Positions 1 to 7,099 of a stretch of 17,878 bases of DNA are shown here, piece by piece; positions within the stretch are counted from its first letter, which is position 1, and the number at the start of each line of letters is the position of its first letter. The notes below the pieces were generated by a model. It did not search any database, had not been told where the DNA came from, and saw only the letters and a program-made list of their open reading frames with translations. Position numbers and translations under genes: made by a program. Source of the stretch: an uncultured Ruminococcus sp. (GTDB lineage Bacteria > Bacillota > Clostridia > Oscillospirales > Ruminococcaceae); NCBI GenBank assembly GCA_900539835.1, contig UQDR01000030.1, forward strand, positions 1 to 17,878, given 5' to 3'.

Positions 1-37
1 TATCCTCTAATCTGATTGTTTAACTGACTGCAAAACT

Positions 38-72
38 AAAGCGGTAACCCTATAAGGGTTACCGCTTTTTTT
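38..72. terminator. Strong bidirectional hairpin terminator
   Basis: A perfect 14-bp stem (38-51 pairing with 55-68) with a 3-base loop is followed by seven T on the plus strand. Read on minus, the same stem is followed by a weaker T-rich run. It lies 25 bases past the stop of the minus-strand peptidase gene and would end that transcript. It could also end a plus-strand gene lying left of the window. Confidence 0.85.
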
Positions 73-96
73 GTTGTGTAAATTAGTTGTATATAA

Positions 97-1842
97 TCAA
101 TCAATTGGTTTCCATTGAGCATATAAATAGACCATGCTGTTATTAATATTACTTAAATTTAATATGCTTTCTTCATCTTGGAAGGCATATAAGACATAAC
201 CACTTGGCTGTTCCCCTTCAAGATACCATCCGCTTTCATTTGTGGTATAGTTTTTATAAAACCATTTAGATTCAACAGCGTTTAAAGCATACCAACCATT
301 AAATGTGTAATCTGTTCTTGTAAACTGATTTGCTTTTAAATTACTATTAGTATCATATTTATGATGTGAAGTGTAGAGTGCGCCTTCTCCGCCATTTGGA
401 GAATATACTATTGTATATCTGTTAGCTCTCCATTGTGCATAGAAAGTGACTCTTCCATTGTCAACATAATGTAATTGAGAGAAGCTGTCTTCATCGCTAA
501 AAGTATATTTGGAATATCCGCTCGGCTGTTCTCCTTCAAGATACCATCCGGTTTCTTTTGTGGTATAGTTTTTATACAACCACATAGATCCGCCAGAACG
601 CTTAGCATGCCAACCAAAAAAAGTATAACCTGTTTTTGTAAATGTGTTTTTCTTTAGCTTTCCTGTTACATTATATGGAATAGTACTACCGCTCATTGTA
701 CCGCTTCCGCCATTTGAATTATAGGTTACTTTATATTCAGGTATTTTGGATTCATCCGTTTGAGCTGACATATAGCCATATGTGGAGTCAATTTTAAAAA
801 CAGGTGGATTTCCGCAGTTTGCATCTACAAATTCGCTGATTTCAACGCAATAACGGTTATCAAATGTATGTGCCACACTTTTAAAGCCTCGGTCATTATA
901 GGTTTTGAAGGCGCTGTTTGTAAGAACTCTTAAAGGATTATCTGTATAATGCTGATGAGCATCTTCCATTACATATCCCCAACCGTTGCTGACATTAGAG
1001 TTCATAAACATATCATAAGAGATATATCCATAGCCATTAATTCCCCAATCAGTTCCCCATGAGTTAATAATCTTAAAACGCTGTAAAGTATCATCATATC
1101 CGATAATACAAATAGCATGACGTCCTCTGGAATCTCCGCTTATTTTATCATATGTAGGGTTATTATTGTTTAGAGTGTCAAAATCTTTGTATACCGGAAT
1201 GCTAATAACAACACCGTCATTATTGTTGAGTCTTTGTCTGACGGCGTCTAAGCCTCTAATAGTATTCCATGTTTTAGCTTTAAAATTCGATGCCATTACT
1301 TTTTGATAATCTACCGGCTGTATTTTCAAACAATCCGTGTCCTTCATATATGTATCATATGGCATATAATTTAATGAACAAACACCCTCATCTACTATGC
1401 GCTGCATTGCAGATGAAATAGCTATACCTGAATTTGATCCGCCATTTTCCTGATTGTAGATATATGTTGGACTATACTGGCAATTATCATTACTCAAATC
1501 CCAATTATGATCTTCGCCCCACTCAACATATTCCTGATGTGATTTCAGAGCATAAACAACTGCCCATGCAGTACAGCTGTTTTGTGTTCCTTGATTTCCC
1601 GGGGCAGGAAATTGATCAGTTAAATCTACATAAGAGGGTAATTGGTTATTACTGTATGTGGAATAAGATCTTAATAACTTTGATTCAATCAGTTCCTCGT
1701 CGTCCGGAATGCATCCTGTATAATGCAGTTGAATATCATCTTCAGCTTTAACAGTAGATGTCTGACAAGTACATATTAATATAACCATAAGAAGTGCAAA
1801 AACGAATGATAAAATTATTTTTTTGTTATGCTTATAATACAT
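97..1842 (-). CDS. Secreted papain-like (C1) cysteine peptidase with two Listeria-Bacteroides-type repeats
   Basis: Predicted exported cysteine endopeptidase of 581 residues. Residues 1-33 form a signal peptide (basic start, hydrophobic core 9-26, likely cut after VKA). Residues 34-68 are a short pro-segment with the motif GCIPDDE at 43-49. The peptidase domain spans about 69-300. The oxyanion-hole Gln is Q84 and the nucleophile C90, in GNQGTQNSCTAWA, the SCTA-type variant of the papain CWAF motif. H242 (GRHAICIIGYD) and N260 (INSWG) complete the triad. Residues 305-367 resemble an SH3-like domain. Two extended Listeria-Bacteroides (Flg_new-like) repeats follow at 369-471 and 474-577, each ending in YAQW. 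No LPXTG or transmembrane anchor is present, so it is probably released or held non-covalently by the repeats. The start has a strong GGAGG Shine-Dalgarno. It is a paralogue of the plus-strand gene at 4040-6943. Substrate and maturation are unknown. Confidence 0.88.
   Translation of the reverse strand: MYYKHNKKIILSFVFALLMVILICTCQTSTVKAEDDIQLHYTGCIPDDEELIESKLLRSYSTYSNNQLPSYVDLTDQFPAPGNQGTQNSCTAWAVVYALKSHQEYVEWGEDHNWDLSNDNCQYSPTYIYNQENGGSNSGIAISSAMQRIVDEGVCSLNYMPYDTYMKDTDCLKIQPVDYQKVMASNFKAKTWNTIRGLDAVRQRLNNNDGVVISIPVYKDFDTLNNNNPTYDKISGDSRGRHAICIIGYDDTLQRFKIINSWGTDWGINGYGYISYDMFMNSNVSNGWGYVMEDAHQHYTDNPLRVLTNSAFKTYNDRGFKSVAHTFDNRYCVEISEFVDANCGNPPVFKIDSTYGYMSAQTDESKIPEYKVTYNSNGGSGTMSGSTIPYNVTGKLKKNTFTKTGYTFFGWHAKRSGGSMWLYKNYTTKETGWYLEGEQPSGYSKYTFSDEDSFSQLHYVDNGRVTFYAQWRANRYTIVYSPNGGEGALYTSHHKYDTNSNLKANQFTRTDYTFNGWYALNAVESKWFYKNYTTNESGWYLEGEQPSGYVLYAFQDEESILNLSNINNSMVYLYAQWKPID
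112..738 (-). repeat. Two extended Listeria-Bacteroides-type repeats within the peptidase gene
   Basis: Two units of about 103 residues each start with a VTYNSNGG- or IVYSPNGG-like strand and end in YAQW, as Flg_new/InlB B-repeats do. Both carry the same extra segment containing KNYTT, GWYLEGEQPSGY and an acidic stretch, making them longer than the roughly 70-residue family norm. The DNA for this extra segment is almost unchanged between copies (around 190-265 and 505-580), which points to a fairly recent internal duplication. Confidence 0.75.
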
Positions 1843-1953
1843 AATTAAACCTCCTTTTTAATATGCAGCTGAGCTTATGCTGTATGCCACATGGCCATCA
1901 CCTGTTTCTTTATATTTAATTTTAGACATAAAGTAATTTATATCATATTATAA

Positions 1954-1982
1954 ATTATAATGCTATTCATACAAAAAATCAA
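1954..1982 (-). promoter_or_regulatory. Candidate sigma-A promoter of the minus-strand peptidase
   Basis: On minus, TTGATT (1977-1982) is followed by 17 bases and a perfect TATAAT (1954-1959). Transcription would start near 1947, giving a leader of about 105 bases. A second candidate lies about 60 bases further upstream, and which one is used cannot be told from sequence. Confidence 0.45.
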
Positions 1983-2110
1983 CATATTAATACAGATTTC
2001 TACATTTTGATAAAATTATTATATAAAAAATTGTGCTATTTTAACAAATAATAATATATATTGCCACTGATGTGATATATATTCCAAGTATAATTTTACT
2101 TTTATAAGTA

Positions 2111-2145
2111 ATAAACCCGTCTTTGTATAAACAACGGCGGGTTCA
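2111..2145 (-). terminator. Terminator of the dehydrogenase-catalase operon
   Basis: AACCCG at 2114-2119 pairs with CGGGTT at 2138-2143, with partial pairing inside. It begins about 11 bases beyond the catalase stop on minus, and a T-rich tract follows. The T-run is interrupted, so it is probably weaker than the other terminators in the window. Confidence 0.6.
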
Positions 2146-2155
2146 TTTTATAATA

Positions 2156-2824
2156 TTAACTGAATGACGGCGGTGTTACATTTGTATTTGGGAAGGGGCT
2201 GTTTGATGGTGAAGGCTCGGACATACTAAAATACATTTTTGCTGCTTTTGTTGTTCCAAAATCTCTGTTTGAACCTGTATTCTGCACTTTATTAAAAGCT
2301 TCACGGAACATGGCATTATGTGCTTCTTCCCGGTTTAAAAGAAAATCTATTGTTTCTTTTACCTTTTTATCATTGATTTGTCTGTAAAGATATTCATATA
2401 CCACCTTAGCTCTTTGCTCAGAAGCAATATTGGAAAGCAGATCTGCACACAAATCGCCGGTTACTGTGACATAATCCCCTGTCCAGGAATATCCTGAAGC
2501 ATTAATAAGTCCTGGGTTTAAACCAAGCAATACATGAGTTTCAATTTCTCCTGCAGGTACAGCTTCTGCGTCAACATCATGACCGTTTAGCATGTTAATT
2601 GTTTGTGCAACCATTTCCATGTGTCCAAGCTCTTCAGCCGCAATATCAAGAAATAAGTCTTTTATTTCGGGATCCTTGATCCTAAAGCTTTGTGACATAT
2701 ATTGCATGGCGGCTTTCAGTTCTCCGTTTGCTCCGCCAAGCTGTTCCTGCATTAATGCTGCATACTGAGGATTAGGACGTTCTACCGCTACGGGATGAAA
2801 AAGCAATTTTTCGTGTTTAAACAT
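2156..2824 (-). CDS. Manganese catalase family protein (CotJC-like)
   Basis: Non-haem dimanganese catalase family protein of 222 residues, expected to destroy hydrogen peroxide; in clostridia and bacilli related proteins sit in the spore coat. The five metal ligands known from the Lactobacillus plantarum enzyme can be matched by position: E35 (GANGELKA), E65 and H68 (EELGH), E136 (ASEQRAK), and E166 and H169 (NREEAHN) supplying the last pair. The N-terminal FKHEKLLFHPV resembles CotJC proteins. The C-terminal tail (about 201-222) is rich in Pro, Ser and Asn. An ATG 15 bases upstream is open, but the GGAGG following it sits 8 bases before the internal ATG, so the start is placed at 2824. It follows the dehydrogenase gene by 57 bases and is probably cotranscribed with it. 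Catalase activity and spore location are inferred. Confidence 0.85.
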   Translation of the reverse strand: MFKHEKLLFHPVAVERPNPQYAALMQEQLGGANGELKAAMQYMSQSFRIKDPEIKDLFLDIAAEELGHMEMVAQTINMLNGHDVDAEAVPAGEIETHVLLGLNPGLINASGYSWTGDYVTVTGDLCADLLSNIASEQRAKVVYEYLYRQINDKKVKETIDFLLNREEAHNAMFREAFNKVQNTGSNRDFGTTKAAKMYFSMSEPSPSNSPFPNTNVTPPSFS

Positions 2825-2881
2825 AGAAATAACCTCCATTCTTTAAGAGTATTATTTTCATGTTTTTAAGATTTATACTGA

Positions 2882-3781
2882 TTAAGAACCGACTATAGTA
2901 CCGCCATTCGGGTGAAGTACCTGTCCTGTCATATAGCTTGAATCATCAGATGCAAGAAAAACATAGCATGGTGATACTTCGCATGGCTGACCGGCACGCA
3001 TCATTGGAACCTTTGAGGTCTTGGTGCCAAAGGTCCGTACTTCCTCCGCTGAAAATGATGAAGGGATCAGAGGTGTCCATATTGGACCGGGCGCAACTGC
3101 ATTAACACGAATGCCTTTTTCTGCAAGGGACAGAGAGAGTGACCGAGTTAAAGCTACAATAGCGCCTTTAGTAGAGCTGTAATCAATTAAATCCTTATTT
3201 CCCTGATATGCAGTAACAGAAGTGGTATTGATAATACAGCCACCTTTTTTCATATAGGGAAGGGCATATTGAATAAGATAGAAAAATGAAAATACGTTAT
3301 TTCTGAATGTAAATTCCAACTGTTCGTGGGAAATATCAAGAATGCTTCGCTGAACGAACTGCACAGCATGATTATTTACCAGGATATCCAGTTTTCCGAA
3401 GCGCTCTATAGTCTTATCTACACAGCTTTTTGCAAATTCGGGATTCTTTAAATCTCCTTTCATAAGCAAGCATTTGCCGCCAAGCTGTTTTATTCTTTCG
3501 ACAGTTTCTGAGGCATCCTTTTCCTCATCATAGTAGACGATCACAACATCGGCGCCCTCTTTTACAAAATCATAAGCAATGGAACGGCCGATTCCGCTGT
3601 CTCCGCCTGTAATTAACGATACTTTGTTTTCAAGTTTCCGGCAAGGCTTTCCGCATTCAGAAATAGGACGAGGATTCATTAAATATTCATATCCGGGCTG
3701 TCTGTTCTGATGTTGAGGCGGAAAGGATAATGGAACATCCTTGCAATCTGTTATATAAACGTATTTGTTATTTTGATTCAT
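2882..3781 (-). CDS. Short-chain dehydrogenase/reductase, general-stress type
   Basis: NAD(P)-dependent oxidoreductase of the classical SDR family, 299 residues, probably cytoplasmic. The nucleotide-binding motif is TGGDSGIG (58-65), the structural NNHA is at 136-139, and the catalytic set is S188, Y201 and K205 (YSSTK), all intact. PGPIWTPL (231-238) follows. The roughly 50-residue N-terminal extension with QPG-YEYLMNPRP marks the subgroup that includes Bacillus YhdF/YdaD-like stress proteins, rather than plain FabG-type enzymes. The substrate is unknown. The open frame extends 13 codons further upstream, but GGGAGG lies correctly spaced only before the ATG at 3781. It is the first gene of a two-gene unit with the manganese catalase. 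No convincing housekeeping promoter was found upstream, which would fit a stress or sporulation sigma factor but does not prove it. Confidence 0.87.
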   Translation of the reverse strand: MNQNNKYVYITDCKDVPLSFPPQHQNRQPGYEYLMNPRPISECGKPCRKLENKVSLITGGDSGIGRSIAYDFVKEGADVVIVYYDEEKDASETVERIKQLGGKCLLMKGDLKNPEFAKSCVDKTIERFGKLDILVNNHAVQFVQRSILDISHEQLEFTFRNNVFSFFYLIQYALPYMKKGGCIINTTSVTAYQGNKDLIDYSSTKGAIVALTRSLSLSLAEKGIRVNAVAPGPIWTPLIPSSFSAEEVRTFGTKTSKVPMMRAGQPCEVSPCYVFLASDDSSYMTGQVLHPNGGTIVGS

Positions 3782-3976
3782 TAGCATTACCTCCCATATA
3801 TAATATGCGTTAAAACACAACTAGGAATCGGAACAATGATTTATTAATAAAAAACTTAGTAAAAGTTATACGGTTATAACCATTTTGTTTTAAATTAAAT
3901 TGCCTTTATACTATTTGACTAAAAGTAACAAATTACTGTGCGATATATCGAATATTTAAAATTTGATTAAAAAATA

Positions 3977-4005
3977 TTGCACTAATTAACAGTTTACAGG
4001 ATTAT
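3977..4005 (+). promoter_or_regulatory. Weak candidate promoter of the plus-strand peptidase
   Basis: TTGCAC (3977-3982), 17 bases, GATTAT (4000-4005) would start transcription near 4012 and leave room for the AAGGGGG ribosome site (4024-4030). The match to consensus is only moderate. The divergent gap 3782-4039 also contains a 10-bp palindrome (GGTTATAACC, 3872-3881) that may be a regulator site. Confidence 0.28.
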
Positions 4006-4039
4006 TAATTATATATAAAATTTAAGGGGGAAAATAATA

Positions 4040-6943
4040 ATGAAATTAAAGTGCATAAGTGTGAAAAAAGCAATTTTATCATCACTGCTTGCATTGTTTA
4101 CTGTAACCATAGTAGGATTCAGTAATTCATATCAAGTTAAAGCTGAAGAAGCAGAGCAATATGCATTAGGATGTATCCCGGATGATGAAAGCGTATTAGA
4201 GTCCTTGCAAATTGCTAAGAATTTACCGAAAGCGGCTAATGATAGCTTGCCACGTTCTGTAGACTTGGAGTCAAAAATGCCTTCTCCGGGAAATCAGGGA
4301 CAGCAAGGAAGCTGTACAGCATGGGCAGTAGCTTATGCTGCAAAATCATATCAGGAAAATCAAGAACATTCTTGGGTTACCAATGGGTGGAGTACAAAAA
4401 CCGAATTTAGTCCTGCATATTTATATAATCAAATTAACGGCGGTGTGGATAAAGGTTCAAATATTTTAGTGGCTATGAGAACAATAAAAGAAAAAGGTAT
4501 TTGTTCACTTTATGATATGCCATATAATCAAAACGATTATTTAACACAGCCTAATACATATCAAAATGAGAGAGCGTCAAATTTTAAAATTTCCTCGTAT
4601 TATACGGTAAAAGGTGCTGACGCTGTAAAGGCAGAGCTTGCTGACGGAAATCCTGTGGTAATATCAATTCCTGTCTATGGTGATTTTGATGATCTAGATG
4701 CAAGCAACCCGATTTATGATAAAGTTGAAGGCACAAGCAGGGGCAGACATGCTATTTGTTTAATCGGATATGATGATAACAAAAAGGCATTCAAGCTTAT
4801 CAATTCATGGGGCGATTATGGAAATTGGGGAGTTAAAGGCAGTTATTATAATAAATATGGTTACGGATATATATCATACGATTTATTTGAAAGATCAGAT
4901 GTAAGCAGCGGTTGGGGATATGTAATGTCAGATGCCGTTCAGCATTATGAAAGTAATCCATATGAAGTTAAAGCTTTAAAGAGCATTAATGTCTATAGTG
5001 ATACAGAATTGAAGACAACAGTAAAAACTATATCTGCCGGAACGAGTATAAAGGTGAAAAGCTATATTGCAGCATCAAATGGAAATCCTCCGGTTTTGAG
5101 AGTTGAAGACGGTTACATTACTGCAAAAACAGATATGACAGAGAAAACAAGTGAATATCCTGTGGTGTATGAAGGACCTTGTGAATTTAATGAGATTAAC
5201 ATATATGAACTTGGAAAATCAATTGAAGGTTCAAAGCTAAGGATCACCTATATTTCTGATTGCGAAAAAGGAGAACGTGCTGTTGGCATTGCAGCAAGAT
5301 CTGAGCTCAATGCGAAATGGCTGGAATCAAGTGATCATATATCACTTCTCTCAGACGGAATTGGTGTAGAATCTGTAGTAGAAATGTCATATGATGAGCT
5401 GATAAGCTATGCAGACCTTGATAATTATGATTTACATGCCATAATATTCAGAGATTGGGGACTTAAGAAAAATACTAATATAAAGATTGAGCTTATTACT
5501 CCAAAGGTTGAAGAGAACGTTACAGAAGTGTATAACGATCAACTGGCGTATGATATGTGTCTTTCACCATATGAATTAGGAAAAAATATTAACGGCTCTA
5601 AAATTCGTTTTACATATTATTTAAATACAAATGAAAAAGAACAGGTATTAGGTTTTTTATGTCATGGAAAAGATAAAACGATACAATACGGTAAATCAGG
5701 ACTGGATTCAGGAGGATCTGAACGAGAAGTTACAGTTACCTTTACTTATGAAGATTTTATAGACTATTTAGGTTTTGAAGGAGATATTGATTATTTTGAA
5801 TTAAGAAACTGGAAAATCAAAGGAACAAATTTAAAAATAGAACTTTTGACTCCGGCAGAAGAAATATCATCTTCAACAGTTTTTGATGGTGATATTGGTT
5901 ATTGTAGTTTTGTTAGATGTTCTCCTTTTGAATTAGGGAAAAGTATTGATAATTCCAAAATTCGCATAACTTTTACTTCTGACCAATCGGTCAATTGGCG
6001 AATATTTGGGATTTCAGGAAGCGAAAAAAGTGTTGGCAAATGGGTATACGGTGAAAACTCAATTTATTCAAAAGGAAAGAATAAGGAAACAACATTAGTT
6101 TTTAATTATAATGATTTTGTTAAATATGTGGGAATAGGAGATGAGCTTGCATTTTTTAATTTCCAGGATTGGGGATTATCTCATATAAAAATAGAAGTTT
6201 TATCACCTGTGTTAGATGAAAAGGCAAATGTTATTTTTAATGGGAAGATTAATTTAACGGAATTCACACCTGAACAATTAGGCAAAAATATAGATGGTGC
6301 AAAAATTCGGATAACTTATACTGCAAATAAAGATGTATGCAACAGAGTTTTGGCAGTATCAGGCAAACAAAAAGATACATGGAAATGGGTACAGAATGAA
6401 TATGCCTTCCTTTCAAAAGGTGTAAATGAAGAAGTGACACTTGTTTTGTCATATAGGGACTTTGTAGATTACATTGGCATTGGTGATAATGTGGAATGCT
6501 TTGTATTTCAGGATTGGGGACTTGCAAGCGACAAAGATACAATGATTGAACTTATTATTCCTGTAAATGTCACTACACTTTATGATGATGTAATAGAGCA
6601 ATGGGACAACGTCACATTTACACCGCAGCAATTAGGCAAAGACATTGACGGAGCAATGATTCGATTTACTTATTACTCAGATGAAAATGCAGCAGTAGGT
6701 TCAGATGTTCTTGGCCTTGCCGGAAAAGCAAATGACGCTGCTGAGACATGGGTTCAATCAGGAAAGAACCCGGCATTTACGACGCAGGGCTATGGTATCA
6801 AAAACATTCAGATATTAAGCTATGATGAGTTAGTAACACTGGCAGACATTGGCACGGATGTACGCTATTATGCTTTTTGTAATTGGGGACTTGATCCTTA
6901 TCACAATGTAAAGATTGAGCTTATTACCCCGGTACAATTATAA
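4040..6943 (+). CDS. Secreted papain-like (C1) cysteine peptidase with five C-terminal repeats of unrecognised type
   Basis: Exported cysteine peptidase of 967 residues. The signal peptide is 1-35 (hydrophobic core about 11-27, likely cut after VKA at 35). A short pro-segment follows, with GCIPDDE at 44-50. The peptidase domain covers about 70-305: Q86 (oxyanion hole), nucleophile C92 in QGSCTAWAVAYA, H237 (GRHAICLIGYD) and N255 (INSWG). An SH3-like stretch lies at about 308-366. Five tandem units of 115-122 residues fill 377-965. Each has an (E/Q)LGK-I-(G/N)-(K/M)-(I/L)RxT(Y/F) block, a W-containing middle, a (S/T/N)YxD/E(F/L) helix-like stretch and a final NW or DW segment ending ELITP-like. 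They look like beta-sandwich binding modules, perhaps for carbohydrate, but I do not recognise the family. There is no sortase motif. The start has AAGGGGG 9 bases upstream. It is a paralogue of 97-1842, in opposite orientation. Confidence 0.88.
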   Translation: MKLKCISVKKAILSSLLALFTVTIVGFSNSYQVKAEEAEQYALGCIPDDESVLESLQIAKNLPKAANDSLPRSVDLESKMPSPGNQGQQGSCTAWAVAYAAKSYQENQEHSWVTNGWSTKTEFSPAYLYNQINGGVDKGSNILVAMRTIKEKGICSLYDMPYNQNDYLTQPNTYQNERASNFKISSYYTVKGADAVKAELADGNPVVISIPVYGDFDDLDASNPIYDKVEGTSRGRHAICLIGYDDNKKAFKLINSWGDYGNWGVKGSYYNKYGYGYISYDLFERSDVSSGWGYVMSDAVQHYESNPYEVKALKSINVYSDTELKTTVKTISAGTSIKVKSYIAASNGNPPVLRVEDGYITAKTDMTEKTSEYPVVYEGPCEFNEINIYELGKSIEGSKLRITYISDCEKGERAVGIAARSELNAKWLESSDHISLLSDGIGVESVVEMSYDELISYADLDNYDLHAIIFRDWGLKKNTNIKIELITPKVEENVTEVYNDQLAYDMCLSPYELGKNINGSKIRFTYYLNTNEKEQVLGFLCHGKDKTIQYGKSGLDSGGSEREVTVTFTYEDFIDYLGFEGDIDYFELRNWKIKGTNLKIELLTPAEEISSSTVFDGDIGYCSFVRCSPFELGKSIDNSKIRITFTSDQSVNWRIFGISGSEKSVGKWVYGENSIYSKGKNKETTLVFNYNDFVKYVGIGDELAFFNFQDWGLSHIKIEVLSPVLDEKANVIFNGKINLTEFTPEQLGKNIDGAKIRITYTANKDVCNRVLAVSGKQKDTWKWVQNEYAFLSKGVNEEVTLVLSYRDFVDYIGIGDNVECFVFQDWGLASDKDTMIELIIPVNVTTLYDDVIEQWDNVTFTPQQLGKDIDGAMIRFTYYSDENAAVGSDVLGLAGKANDAAETWVQSGKNPAFTTQGYGIKNIQILSYDELVTLADIGTDVRYYAFCNWGLDPYHNVKIELITPVQL
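5168..6934 (+). repeat. Five tandem repeat modules of about 115-122 residues
   Basis: Core blocks begin at residues 390, 512, 631, 746 and 864 (ELGKSIEGSKLRITY, ELGKNINGSKIRFTY and similar), so the period is 122, 119, 115 and 118 residues. Each unit closes with W(G/K)-plus-KIEL-P (ends near residues 488, 605, 723, 841 and 964). The conserved hydrophobic strands, Trp residues and lack of Cys pairs suggest an all-beta extracellular module. Confidence 0.85.
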
Positions 6944-6970
6944 ATTGCAGTCTTGAGGGTGCGCCGCTAA

Positions 6971-7002
6971 GGAACACTTCACACAAAAAAGTGTCCCTTT
7001 TT
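6971..7002 (+). terminator. Terminator after the plus-strand peptidase
   Basis: The arms 6971-6979 and 6989-6996 pair (GGAACACTT with AAGTGTCC, one bulged base) and a run of five T follows. It lies about 30 bases past the peptidase stop. Confidence 0.65.
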
Positions 7003-7046
7003 CGGATTCCGTCTATTGCACAAAATAACCAATATAGAATTATAAA

Positions 7047-7085
7047 AAATGCACAATCCGAATTTATGTTTCGGGTTGTGCATTT
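7047..7085. terminator. Long bidirectional terminator
   Basis: A 16-bp stem (7047-7062 with 7070-7085; one G-T wobble) has a 7-base loop. T-rich tracts follow it in both directions. It lies 15 bases beyond the stop of the minus-strand amidohydrolase and backs up the terminator of the plus-strand peptidase gene. Confidence 0.85.
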
Positions 7086-7099
7086 GTTTTTATTTTCTT

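Larger units (their letters stand above)
1843..2155 (-). other. Intergenic region: structured leader and promoters of the minus-strand peptidase
   Basis: This 313-base gap holds no gene. Next to the peptidase start is an AAGGAGG ribosome site (about 1850-1857). Upstream of it, in the predicted leader, is a possible hairpin: 1863-1869 pairs with 1879-1885 with one mismatch and a 9-base loop. Beside it is the palindrome ATGGCCAT (1891-1898). Besides the promoter listed separately, a second candidate reads TTGTTA (2042-2047), 18 bases, TATAAT (2018-2023) on minus. The rest is AT-rich with nothing recognisable. The catalase terminator occupies the right end. Confidence 0.4.

Noticed and set aside
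1885..1912. Resemblance of the peptidase leader to a cyclic-di-GMP riboswitch (GGTGATGGCC)
   Set aside because: Only a few bases resemble the conserved core; the other conserved segments are missing.
3799..3807. CATATTATA on minus, a fit to the sigma-K type -10 pattern upstream of the dehydrogenase
   Set aside because: It ends only a few bases before the ribosome site, so the transcript would start within or at the Shine-Dalgarno, and no matching -35 element lies at the right distance.
3993..4021. TTTACA, 17 bases, TAAAAT before the plus-strand peptidase, a better consensus match than the listed promoter
   Set aside because: Transcription would start around 4028, inside the AAGGGGG ribosome site, leaving a truncated leader.
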